Assembly: GCF_003470665.1 (NCBI RefSeq)
Contig: NZ_QRJZ01000032.1
Span: forward strand, 1-8,366
Direction: 5' to 3'
From: Collinsella sp. AM17-1
GTDB taxonomy: Bacteria > Actinomycetota > Coriobacteriia > Coriobacteriales > Coriobacteriaceae
Length of the DNA: 8,366 nucleotides
Below, one piece after another: positions 1 through 6,339 of this stretch. Positions within the stretch are counted from its first letter, which is position 1; the number at the start of each line of letters is the position of its first letter. The notes under the pieces are model-generated. The model did not search any database and was not told the origin of the DNA. It saw only the letters and a list, made by a program, of their open reading frames with translations. Both the position numbers and the translations under genes were made by a program.

Positions 1-23
1 ACGAATTCTAGGCGGTGTCCCCT

Positions 24-63
24 CCCTTTCAAGAAAGGGCGGAGGCGGGGCATTCCCCGCCTC
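24..63. repeat. Two adjacent perfect hairpins at the window edge
   Basis: Two stem-loops lie back to back. The first pairs CCCTTTC (24-30) with GAAAGGG (33-39). The second pairs GAGGCGGGG (42-50) with CCCCGCCTC (55-63) around a CATT loop. Only a weak TCTT follows on the plus strand, so this could be a poor terminator for a gene left of the window or the end of a transposon. No gene in the window explains it. Confidence 0.5.
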
Positions 64-104
64 TTACACCACATCTCTGCGCGCTACCGTCGAAATGGCG
101 ATGA

Positions 105-225
105 ATGCACGATTTTGATCTAATTGTTAGTCCTTATAATGGACATATGTTGCGTAACTTAAGCAAATACTATCTTTTGATATGTTGTAAGCAAGGTAGC
201 AGTACTCATTTTTGCCATTTTCTGG
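105..225. other. AT-rich island with a sigma70-like promoter
   Basis: Base composition falls sharply here compared with the GC-rich flanks, which suggests DNA of different origin or a regulatory stretch. On the plus strand a perfect TATAAT (135-140) lies 16 bp downstream of TTTTGA (113-118). The only plus-strand frame behind it is a 44-codon run (147-281). It has no convincing Shine-Dalgarno sequence and ends inside the T-arm-like sequence, so I do not call it a gene. A stable transcript from this promoter is possible but unproven. Confidence 0.35.
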
Positions 226-251
226 CCACGGCCTTTGTGACAGACGTGCTG

Positions 252-278
252 GCGGGTTCGAATCCCATGCGCTGGGCC
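252..278 (+). repeat. tRNA T-arm-like repeat, copy 1
   Basis: An 18-bp sequence (252-269) contains GGGTTCGAATCCC, the canonical T-stem/T-loop signature of a tRNA read on the plus strand, followed by TGGGCC (273-278). The same 18 bp recur exactly at 438-455. No anticodon arm, D arm or matching 5' acceptor strand can be folded upstream, so this is not a complete tRNA. It may be a tRNA remnant or an inverted copy of the T arm of the neighbouring tRNA-Val. Confidence 0.5.
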
Positions 279-280
279 TG

Positions 281-312
281 AAAAAAAGAAAGGCCTCCAT
301 CGCTGGAGGCCT
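281..312 (-). terminator. Intrinsic terminator behind the truncated tRNA-Val copy
   Basis: On the minus strand a perfect 9-bp stem (291-299 with 304-312, TCGC tetraloop) is followed by a T-rich tract, seen as AAAAAAAGAA at 281-290 on the plus strand. It stands in the same position relative to the tRNA 3' fragment at 319-340 as the terminator at 466-498 does to the intact tRNA-Val. The stem sequences of the two terminators are unrelated. Confidence 0.75.
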
Positions 313-318
313 AACAAT

Positions 319-340
319 TCAGTGGTGGGCGATGAGGGAT
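319..340 (-). pseudogene. Truncated tRNA-Val 3' end (tRNA remnant or att-like core)
   Basis: These 22 bp are identical to 504-525. On the minus strand they contain the end of the T loop, the 3' T-stem strand CCCTC, the 3' acceptor strand ATCGCCC, discriminator A, the encoded CCA and the next four bases CTGA. Everything 5' of the T loop is missing and replaced by unrelated GC-rich sequence. It cannot make a tRNA. It is either what is left of a second tRNA-Val gene or a tRNA-end attachment core of the kind used by tyrosine integrases; no integrase is present in the window. Confidence 0.7.
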
Positions 341-437
341 GTCGCGTGCGGCTGACGCCGCCCGCTCTCGCTTCGGGCCTACGGCCCTCGCGTGCTGCGC
401 TGGAAAACGCTTCGCGTTTCCTCAGCTCCGCACCCTT
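341..437. repeat. GC-rich cluster of short hairpins (REP-like)
   Basis: Three successive hairpins are visible: GCGGC/GCCGC (348-361, TGAC loop), GGGCC/GGCCC (375-387, TAC loop) and GGAAAACGC/GCGTTTCC (402-421, TTC loop, one bulged A). An outer inverted repeat GTGCGG (346-351) / CCGCAC (428-433) encloses them. TCGCGTGC occurs twice (342-349 and 388-395). The block sits exactly between the tRNA 3' fragment and the second T-arm-like repeat. It resembles REP/BIME-type palindromic repeats, but whether it is dispersed in the genome cannot be seen here. Confidence 0.5.
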
Positions 438-464
438 GCGGGTTCGAATCCCATGAAATGGGCC
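438..464 (+). repeat. tRNA T-arm-like repeat, copy 2
   Basis: This is an exact 18-bp copy (438-455) of 252-269, again followed by TGGGCC (459-464). The stretch CCCATGAAATGGG (450-462) is itself a 5-bp hairpin. Its GGGTTCGAATCCC core (440-452) is a 13-bp inverted repeat of the true T arm of tRNA-Val (521-533). No tRNA body can be folded around it. Confidence 0.5.
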
Positions 465-465
465 C

Positions 466-498
466 AAACAAAAAACGGTCCCCTTTCGAGGACCGTTT
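466..498 (-). terminator. Intrinsic terminator of tRNA-Val
   Basis: Read on the minus strand, a 9-bp stem (473-481 with 490-498) with an 8-nt loop is followed by TTTTTTGTTT. It begins ten bases after the encoded CCA of the tRNA, the expected position for the terminator of a single-gene tRNA transcript. Confidence 0.85.
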
Positions 499-507
499 CC
501 AAATCAG

Positions 508-583
508 TGGTGGGCGATGAGGGATTCGAACCCCCAGCCTTGTGCGTGTAAAGCACCTGCGCTAACCGTTGCGCCAATCGCCC
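508..583 (-). tRNA. tRNA-Val (anticodon UAC)
   Basis: The minus-strand sequence folds into a 76-nt cloverleaf. Acceptor stem GGGCGAT/ATCGCCC is a perfect 7 bp, D stem is GCGC/GCGC with a GG-containing loop, and the anticodon loop UUUACAC carries UAC at positions 34-36, which reads valine GUA (and other GUN by wobble). The T arm is GGGGG-TTCGAAT-CCCTC with one G-U pair. Discriminator A and CCA are encoded in the DNA. The outermost anticodon-stem pair (27-43) is a G-A mismatch. The gene has its own extended -10 promoter and intrinsic terminator and is divergent from asnB. Its 3' 22 bp are duplicated at 319-340. Confidence 0.96.
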
Positions 584-593
584 GTGCGGAGAG

Positions 594-602
594 AGTATAG
601 CA
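594..602 (-). promoter_or_regulatory. Extended -10 promoter of tRNA-Val
   Basis: On the minus strand TGCTATACT gives a -10 hexamer TATACT with the TGn extension. It lies ten bases upstream of the first tRNA nucleotide, so transcription would start just before the mature 5' end. No good -35 is visible, which is tolerable for an extended -10 element. Confidence 0.65.
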
Positions 603-713
603 AAACAATCGCCTCATTCATCTCATATCCATTAAAGGTAACCGTCGCGTGTCACAGCGGAGCTGATTCAGTTGAGATTGCCTGAACATTCCGCCCCTCT
701 TTACGCCCTCGGG

Positions 714-719
714 TATACT
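714..719 (+). promoter_or_regulatory. Probable -10 element of asnB
   Basis: TATACT lies 51 bp upstream of the asnB start codon, leaving a leader of roughly 45 nt. No recognisable -35 hexamer stands 16-18 bp upstream, so the promoter may be weak or activator dependent. I see no riboswitch or T-box-like structure in the short leader. Confidence 0.5.
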
Positions 720-770
720 CAAAAGCTACTGATTCGATTTGATGCCCAGCAACAGCAGAGGGGATAGTAT

Positions 771-2651
771 ATGTGCGGTTTTGTCGGTTTTGTCGGTGGG
801 ACGGATAACCAATCCGAGGTACTCACCAAGATGATGGACCGCATCGTCCATCGCGGTCCCGACATGGGCGGTCAGTTTATCGACGGCCGCGTTGCCCTCG
901 GCTTCCGCCGTCTGTCGATCCTCGACCTGACCGAGGCTGGCGCCCAACCCATGGCCAACGAGGACGGTAGCGTCGTCATTGTCTTCAACGGCGAGATCTA
1001 CAACTTCCAAGAACTCCGTTCCGAGCTCGAGGCCAAGGGCTACAAGTTCCACTGCGGCGCCGACACCGAGAGCCTCCTGCACGGCTACGAGGAGTGGGGC
1101 GAGGCAGTACTCGATCGCTTGCGCGGTATGTACGCCTTCGTCATCTGGGACAAGAAGAAGAACAAGCTTTTTGGCGCCCGCGATATCTTTGGCATCAAGC
1201 CGCTCTACTACTATCCCATGGCCGATGCGGGCGACGGCGCTCCGGGCGTGCTCTTTGGTTCCGAGATCAAGAGCTTCCTGGACTACCCGCACTTCCACAA
1301 GGCGGTCAACAAAAAGGCCCTGCGTCCGTACATGACGCTGCAGTATTCGGCAACCGAGGAGACCTTCTTCGAGGGTGTCTACAAGCTGCCGCCGGCGCAT
1401 TACTTTACCGTAGACATCCCGACCGGCAAGATGAACATCGAGCGCTACTGGGATTGCGATTACTCTGCCGTCGAGAAGCCGTTCGAGGAGTACGTCGACG
1501 AGCTGGATGAGGTCGTGCACGAGAGCGTCGAGGCCCATCGCATCGCCGACGTCAAGGTCGCGTCGTTCCTCTCCGGCGGCGTCGACTCCAGCTACATCGC
1601 CGCTTGCCTCATGCCCGACAAGACCTTCTCGGTGGGCTTCGATTACAAGAATTTCAACGAGACTAACTACGCCAAGGAACTTTCTGACAAGCTCGGCGTC
1701 GAGAATGTCCGCAAGATGATTACCGCCGACGAGTTCTTCGGTGCGCTCGAGGACATCCAGTATCACATGGACGAGCCGCAGTCCAACCTGTCTTCCGTGC
1801 CGCTGTGGTTCTTGGCCGAGATGGCCCGCAAGGACGTCACCGTCGTGCTTTCGGGCGAAGGCGCCGACGAGCTCTTTGGCGGCTACGCCTACTACGAGGA
1901 CACGGTTCCGGTCCGCAAGTACAAAAAGATGGTGCCGCTGCCCATCCGTCGCGCGCTCGGTAACCTGGCGCTGCATATGCCGTACTTCAAGGGACATAAC
2001 TTCCTGGTCAAGGGTGCCGAGATCCCCGAGAAGTCGTTCCTGGGACAGGCTCTGGTATGGCCGGAGCGCGAGGTCGACGGCGTGCTCAAGCCCGAGTACA
2101 ACACCGGCGACGGCGCCTTTGAGCTCGCTGCACCCATCTACGCACGCGTGAAGGGCCAGCCCGAGCTGGTCAAGAAGCAGTACCTGGACATGAACATGTG
2201 GCTCCCGGGCGACATTCTGCTCAAGGCCGACAAGATGTGCATGGCACATTCGCTGGAGCTGCGCGTGCCCTTCCTGGACCGCAAAGTCATGGAGTTCGCC
2301 GAGCACATTCCCGACCGCTACCGCATCAACGAGAACGGCAACAAACAGGTACTCCGCCACGCTGCCAACAAGTCGCTGCCCGATGAGTGGGCCACCCGTC
2401 CCAAGGTGGGCTTCCCGGTGCCGATTGTCTACTGGCTGCGCGAGCAAAAGTGGTACGACTATGTCAAGGAGTACTTCACCGCGCCGTGGGCAAGCGAGTT
2501 CTTCGATACCGACGAGCTCATGCACCTGCTCGATTTGCACTTTGCGGGCAAGGGCGATTTCCAGCGCAAGATCTATACGCCGCTCGTGTTCCTGGTGTGG
2601 TACAAGCGCTTCTTTATCGACGAGGACCAGCCCGCCGTTCAGGCTGCCTAG
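771..2651 (+). CDS. asnB: Asparagine synthetase B (glutamine-hydrolysing)
   Basis: Converts aspartate, glutamine and ATP to asparagine and glutamate in the cytoplasm (EC 6.3.5.4). The 626-residue product has the normal length and two-domain order of the AsnB family. The N-terminal class II glutaminase domain starts MCGFVGFVGG, so Cys2 becomes the exposed catalytic nucleophile after Met removal. RLSI (47-50), FNGEIYN (72-78) and GADTE (96-100) form the glutamine pocket. The C-terminal synthetase domain has the ATP-pyrophosphatase P-loop SGGVDS (268-273) and the SGEGADELFGGY motif (361-372). The start is fixed by the catalytic Cys2 and by the Shine-Dalgarno AGAGGGGA six bases upstream. Flanked by its own -10 and an intrinsic terminator, it looks monocistronic. 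All key residues are present. A related amidotransferase modifying another acid cannot be excluded, but AsnB is by far the best fit. Confidence 0.96.
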   Translation: MCGFVGFVGGTDNQSEVLTKMMDRIVHRGPDMGGQFIDGRVALGFRRLSILDLTEAGAQPMANEDGSVVIVFNGEIYNFQELRSELEAKGYKFHCGADTESLLHGYEEWGEAVLDRLRGMYAFVIWDKKKNKLFGARDIFGIKPLYYYPMADAGDGAPGVLFGSEIKSFLDYPHFHKAVNKKALRPYMTLQYSATEETFFEGVYKLPPAHYFTVDIPTGKMNIERYWDCDYSAVEKPFEEYVDELDEVVHESVEAHRIADVKVASFLSGGVDSSYIAACLMPDKTFSVGFDYKNFNETNYAKELSDKLGVENVRKMITADEFFGALEDIQYHMDEPQSNLSSVPLWFLAEMARKDVTVVLSGEGADELFGGYAYYEDTVPVRKYKKMVPLPIRRALGNLALHMPYFKGHNFLVKGAEIPEKSFLGQALVWPEREVDGVLKPEYNTGDGAFELAAPIYARVKGQPELVKKQYLDMNMWLPGDILLKADKMCMAHSLELRVPFLDRKVMEFAEHIPDRYRINENGNKQVLRHAANKSLPDEWATRPKVGFPVPIVYWLREQKWYDYVKEYFTAPWASEFFDTDELMHLLDLHFAGKGDFQRKIYTPLVFLVWYKRFFIDEDQPAVQAA

Positions 2652-2676
2652 CCTCGGCTTACGAACGCCTGCGCGT

Positions 2677-2701
2677 AACGGCTCCTCCGGGAGCCGTTTT
2701 T
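2677..2701 (+). terminator. Intrinsic terminator of asnB
   Basis: A perfect 9-bp stem AACGGCTCC / GGAGCCGTT (2677-2685 with 2690-2698) has a TCCG tetraloop and ends in TTTTT (2697-2701). It lies 25 bp after the asnB stop codon. Confidence 0.88.
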
Positions 2702-2728
2702 GCGTGGGTGCGTTTCAGTTACTATAAA
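2700..2728 (+). promoter_or_regulatory. Promoter of murE, overlapping the asnB terminator
   Basis: TTGCGT (2700-2705) and TATAAA (2723-2728) are separated by an ideal 17 bp. The -35 hexamer begins in the T tract of the asnB terminator. The expected start near 2735 leaves a leader of about 30 nt containing the murE Shine-Dalgarno. Confidence 0.7.
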
Positions 2729-2763
2729 AACCGTCCCTGCCAAATGGCTGAGAAAGGCGAAAG

Positions 2764-4326
2764 ATGCACCATTCGGATTCCGCGACCGTGACCACGGTCG
2801 ATACGCTTGCCAAGCTTCTCGATGTGTGCGGCGAGCTGCGCGCATCAGAGCAGGTTGACGAGCGTGCCGTGACCGGCTGCTCGTTTGATTCGCGTGCGGT
2901 CTCGGCAGGTGACGTGTTCTTTTGCAAAGGTGTTGCCTTTAAGCCCGCGTTTTTGAGCATGGCGCTCGATGCGGGCGCCGTCGCATTTGTGTGCGAGGAG
3001 TCGCTGGTCGAGTCTCTGGAGCCGCTGGCGCAGGAGAGCGGTGCTGCGATGCTGGTTGTTGATAGCGTTCGCACGGCCATGGCCCTGTTGCCGCCGGAGG
3101 TCTACGACCGTCCCGACCACGACGTCAAGATCGTGGGCATCACCGGCACCAAGGGAAAGACCACGGCCGCTTTTATGCTCCAGTCGATTATCAAAGCGGC
3201 GGGCGAGTCCTGCGGCATGATCGGCTCGGTGAGTACCGACGATGGCATCGAGTGCTACGAGAGCACCAATACTACGCCCGAGGCCCCCGAGGTCTGGCGC
3301 CATATCGCCAACTGCCGTGAGTCCGGTCGCCAGTCCATGGTCATGGAGGTCTCGAGCCAGGCACTCAAGTACCAACGCGTCGAGAATCTGCCGTTTGACG
3401 TGGCGTGCTTCCTCAACATCGGCCGTGACCACATCTCGCCGATCGAACACCCCACGTTTGAGGATTATTTTGAGAGCAAACTCAGGATCTTTGACCAGGC
3501 GAAGACCGCCGTGGTGAATCTGGGCACCGAAGAGGTTGACCGTGTGTTGGAGGCAGCGTCGACGGCCGAGCGCTTGGTGACCGTTGGCGTCGAGCATCCC
3601 GAGGCAAGCCTGTGGGCGAGCGATGTGCGCATGGTCGGCTTTAACATCGAGTTTAACCTGCATGGCCTGTGTGCCGACGAGTCCGAGGCGGGGGAGAAGG
3701 TCCTGCTGGGCATCGCGGGCGACTTTAACGTGGAAAACGCGCTGGTCGCTATCGCCGCTGCGCGCGAGATCGGCATCGGTATCGATGCCATCAAGAAGGG
3801 CCTCTCCAAACTGCGTGTGCCGGGCCGTATGGAGGTCGTGGAGTCGAAGGACGGCCGCGTGATCTGCGTCGTTGACTATGCGCACAACCAGCTTTCGTTC
3901 CGTTCGCTTTTCTCGTCGGTCAAGCGCGCGTTTCCCACTAGTCCAGTCATTGCAGTGTTTGGCGCTGCCGGCGGCAAGGCGCAGGAGCGCCGCGAGCAGC
4001 TTCCGCGCGAGGCCGCACCATATTCCGACCTGATGATCTTTGCCAACGAGGACCCGGCTCACGAGGACCCGATGAAGGTCTGTCGCGAGCTTGCCGAGCA
4101 TGTTCCCGACGATACGCCGAACGAGATCATCCTCGATCGCGAAGCCGCTGTGCATGCGGCGTTCAAGGCGGCGCGCGAGGAGTACGTCAGCCCCAATGCT
4201 CCCACCATTGTCTTGCTGCTGGCAAAGGGTGACGAGGAGCTCATGCACGTGGGCGACAAGTTCGTGCCCATCGAGAGCGACCTTTCGCTGGCCAATCGCC
4301 TAATCGATGTTACCCAGTTTGACTAA
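2764..4326 (+). CDS. murE: UDP-MurNAc-L-Ala-D-Glu ligase MurE, Lys/Orn-type
   Basis: ATP-dependent ligase adding the third amino acid to the cytoplasmic peptidoglycan precursor UDP-MurNAc-L-Ala-D-Glu. The 520 residues show the three Mur ligase domains: an N-terminal UDP-binding domain with SFDSR (40-44); a central ATPase domain with P-loop GTKGKTT (128-134), TTPEAP (170-175), MEVSSQAL (194-201), NIGRDHISPIEHP (218-230) and likely carbamylated Lys239; and a C-terminal domain with VPGRMEV (352-358), VDYAHN (370-375) and FGAAGGK (399-405). The DNPR motif of meso-diaminopimelate enzymes is replaced by NEDPAHEDP (428-436). GTKGKTT and IEHPTFEDYF resemble streptococcal lysine-adding MurE as I recall it. 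I infer L-lysine or L-ornithine as substrate. Start: AGAAAGG with a 6-nt spacer. It has its own promoter and terminator. Confidence 0.92.
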   Translation: MHHSDSATVTTVDTLAKLLDVCGELRASEQVDERAVTGCSFDSRAVSAGDVFFCKGVAFKPAFLSMALDAGAVAFVCEESLVESLEPLAQESGAAMLVVDSVRTAMALLPPEVYDRPDHDVKIVGITGTKGKTTAAFMLQSIIKAAGESCGMIGSVSTDDGIECYESTNTTPEAPEVWRHIANCRESGRQSMVMEVSSQALKYQRVENLPFDVACFLNIGRDHISPIEHPTFEDYFESKLRIFDQAKTAVVNLGTEEVDRVLEAASTAERLVTVGVEHPEASLWASDVRMVGFNIEFNLHGLCADESEAGEKVLLGIAGDFNVENALVAIAAAREIGIGIDAIKKGLSKLRVPGRMEVVESKDGRVICVVDYAHNQLSFRSLFSSVKRAFPTSPVIAVFGAAGGKAQERREQLPREAAPYSDLMIFANEDPAHEDPMKVCRELAEHVPDDTPNEIILDREAAVHAAFKAAREEYVSPNAPTIVLLLAKGDEELMHVGDKFVPIESDLSLANRLIDVTQFD

Positions 4327-4354
4327 TGAACTGCGATGAGGGCGGCGTCCTGAG

Positions 4355-4380
4355 CGCGCTGCCGTTGCAAGCGCGTTTTT
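4355..4380 (+). terminator. Intrinsic terminator of murE
   Basis: CGCGCT (4355-4360) pairs with AGCGCG (4370-4375) and is followed directly by TTTTT. The 9-nt loop can form two further G-C pairs. It lies 28 bp after the murE stop, so the HAD gene behind it should need its own promoter; none with good hexamers is visible in 4381-4428. Confidence 0.8.
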
Positions 4381-4437
4381 CCTCGAGTGAGGCGCGCCGC
4401 CTAAGACCAGAAGCCCCTTCTACGTAATGGAGTAACC

Positions 4438-5349
4438 ATGTCCCACAACACCCTGCCGACCGTTGCCGAGCTTTCGGGCGAGATGCGCGAGCGCTTGGCC
4501 AAGGTCAAGTACGTCTTTACCGATCTGGACGCCACGATGCTCGCGCCCGGCTCGTGCGTGCTGCGCGACAACGACGGCAATCCCTCGACCAAGCTCGTCG
4601 AGGCCGTCGTGGCGCTTGCCCGCGCTGGCATCCAGGTAATTCCCACCTCGGGTCGCAACCGCACCATGATCCACGAAGATGCCCGCGTGCTCGGCCTCAA
4701 CTCCTACATTGGCGAGATGGGTGGTCTGGTCATGTACGACCTCAAGGCCAACGACTGGGAGTATCTGACCGGCGACATGCCTTACGACCCCGCCTGCGGC
4801 CTTACGCCGCACCAGGTGATTGAGCAGACCGGCGTGTGCGAGAAGATTCTCGCTCGCTGGCCGCACAAGATCGAGTACCACAACGACATGTCGACTGGCT
4901 ATAAGTACCGCGAGGTCACCGTCGGCATGCGCGGCGATATTCCCGATGACGAGGCGCAGGCCATCCTCGACGAGGCCGGCTGCGGTCTGGTCTGGGCCTG
5001 CAACGGCCACTTGACTCATCTGTCCAAGCCGACGACCCTCGAGCTCGATCGCGTCGAGGACGGTCGTGCCTTTAACATCAATCCGTCGGGTCTCGACAAG
5101 GGCGTGGCGGTCGCGCGTTTCTGCGAGCATCTGGGCATCGAGCGCGACGAGACGCTGGCGCTCGGCGATTCCGAGTCTGATTTCTACATGGCCGACCACG
5201 TGGGCACGTTTTGCCTGGTCGAGAACGGTCTGACCAGCGCCGGCGCGCCCGAGTTTCTTGCGTCCTGCGATAACGCCTTTGTCACGCGCGGCAGGATCGT
5301 TGACGGCTGGGCGGCGACGGCGGAGCTGCTCATCGCGGCCCGTTCATAG
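4438..5349 (+). CDS. HAD-superfamily phosphatase (IIB/Cof-like), substrate unknown
   Basis: A 303-residue soluble protein with all four HAD motifs in order. Motif I is FTDLDATML with nucleophile Asp29 and general acid Asp31; motif II is PTSGR (Thr70/Ser71); motif III is Lys221 in GLDKG; motif IV is GDSESD (243-248), binding Mg2+. The long insertion between motifs II and III is the C2-type cap typical of Cof-like sugar-phosphate and mannosyl-3-phosphoglycerate phosphatases. The usual DxDGT has Ala in place of Gly. The start has GGAG with a 5-nt spacer. It lies between the murE terminator and murI, 53 bp upstream of murI with no terminator between, so it probably leads the murI-rph operon. A sugar-phosphate substrate is inferred from the cap class only; a role in cell-wall precursor supply is speculation from position. 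Confidence 0.88.
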   Translation: MSHNTLPTVAELSGEMRERLAKVKYVFTDLDATMLAPGSCVLRDNDGNPSTKLVEAVVALARAGIQVIPTSGRNRTMIHEDARVLGLNSYIGEMGGLVMYDLKANDWEYLTGDMPYDPACGLTPHQVIEQTGVCEKILARWPHKIEYHNDMSTGYKYREVTVGMRGDIPDDEAQAILDEAGCGLVWACNGHLTHLSKPTTLELDRVEDGRAFNINPSGLDKGVAVARFCEHLGIERDETLALGDSESDFYMADHVGTFCLVENGLTSAGAPEFLASCDNAFVTRGRIVDGWAATAELLIAARS

Positions 5350-5402
5350 CTCGGCGCCGTTACGCTTGGCCATATCTTTTCGAGAGAGAATCTGGTGAGG
5401 TA

Positions 5403-6287
5403 ATGTCCGATATCGAGAATCTGGCCGGTGATACGCGCCCCATCGGCGTGTTCGACTCGGGCCTGGGCGGCTTGACGGTTGCGCGCGCGATTGCGACGGC
5501 GCTTCCGCACGAGTCCGTCTACTACTTTGGCGATACCAAGCGCTGCCCTTACGGCACCCGCACCGAGGACGAGGTGCGCTCGTTTGCGCTACAGGCGGGG
5601 CGCTGGCTTTCGAGACACGACGTCAAGATCATGGTCATCGCCTGCAATACGGCGACGGCAGCGGCGCTTCGCCTGGCTCAGCAGGTGCTCGATGTCCCCG
5701 TGATTGGCGTAATCGCGCCGGGCGCGCGTGCCGCCATCAACAGCACCCGCACGCGCCGTGTGGGCGTGCTCGCCACCAACCTCACCATCCGCTCGGGCGC
5801 CTACACGCGCGCCATCCAGGACTTGGATGCCGGCGTGGACGTGTATGGCTGCCCTGCCTCGAGCTTTGTCGAGGTTGTCGAGCACGAGCTCGCCTCGGGC
5901 GCGCATCTGCAGGAGCAGTGGCTCGAGAACGAGGATATTTTTGATACGCCAGCCGTTCGCGCGCTGGTCAACGCTACAGTCGAGCCACTGCACGATCGTG
6001 GCATCGATACCGTGGTGCTCGGCTGTACGCACTTTCCGTTGCTGGTGGGCCCCATCCGTCATGCGTTGGGGCCCGGGGTGCGCGTGGTGAGCTCCGCCGA
6101 GGAGACCACCCGCGAGCTGACCGATATCCTCACGCGCCGTGAGCAGCTGGCGGGCAACACCGCCGAGCCGCAGCATCGCTTTGCCACCACGTCCGACAAC
6201 ATTGCCGAGTTTGCGGTGGCGGGCAGCTTTATCTTTGGCCAGCCGCTCAAAAGCATCGAGCATGTCGATATCGATGAACTCGGTTAG
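5403..6287 (+). CDS. murI: Glutamate racemase
   Basis: Interconverts L- and D-glutamate without cofactor (EC 5.1.1.3), supplying D-Glu for the second position of the peptidoglycan stem peptide; acts in the cytoplasm. The 294 residues slightly exceed the usual 255-290. Family signatures are complete: [10 protein letters not shown] (16-25) with Asp18 and Ser19, [12 protein letters not shown] (42-53), first catalytic cysteine Cys81 in ACNTATAA, and second catalytic cysteine Cys208 in LGCTHFPLL. The two-cysteine pattern separates it from aspartate racemases that lack one cysteine. The start follows GGTGAGG, of which GGTG is spaced 5 nt from ATG. It sits between the HAD gene and rph with short gaps, matching the murI-rph-rdgB neighbourhood common in Gram-positive bacteria. 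Confidence 0.96.
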   Translation: MSDIENLAGDTRPIGVFDSGLGGLTVARAIATALPHESVYYFGDTKRCPYGTRTEDEVRSFALQAGRWLSRHDVKIMVIACNTATAAALRLAQQVLDVPVIGVIAPGARAAINSTRTRRVGVLATNLTIRSGAYTRAIQDLDAGVDVYGCPASSFVEVVEHELASGAHLQEQWLENEDIFDTPAVRALVNATVEPLHDRGIDTVVLGCTHFPLLVGPIRHALGPGVRVVSSAEETTRELTDILTRREQLAGNTAEPQHRFATTSDNIAEFAVAGSFIFGQPLKSIEHVDIDELG

Positions 6288-6339
6288 GCACGCAATGTCG
6301 CCGGAGTCTTCGCCACTCTTTTGCCGAAAGGATAGTTCC

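Noticed and set aside
252..464. CRISPR-like array
   Set aside because: Only two copies of the 18-bp repeat, with 168 bp between them and no cas genes; the repeat is a tRNA T-arm sequence.
159..467. 102-codon minus-strand frame
   Set aside because: It runs through a terminator, a tRNA fragment and two T-arm-like repeats. Its HGIRTR motifs are translated T-arm sequence, a known source of spurious proteins.
339..551. 70-codon plus-strand frame
   Set aside because: It overlaps the hairpin block and enters tRNA-Val antisense; the GFEPP motif is translated tRNA.
726..2540. 604-codon open frame antisense to asnB
   Set aside because: It lies wholly opposite a well-supported asnB and its translation shows no family motif. 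Long antisense frames are expected from high-GC third-position bias.
2845..4248. 467-codon open frame antisense to murE
   Set aside because: Same composition artefact; no motifs, no ribosome site, and opposite a clear Mur ligase.
4420..5199. 259-codon open frame antisense to the HAD gene
   Set aside because: Shadow of the sense codon bias; the sense strand has all four HAD motifs.
6139..6339. Upstream extension of rph into murI
   Set aside because: No similarity to RNase PH before about 6352, and a good ribosome site places the start at 6340.
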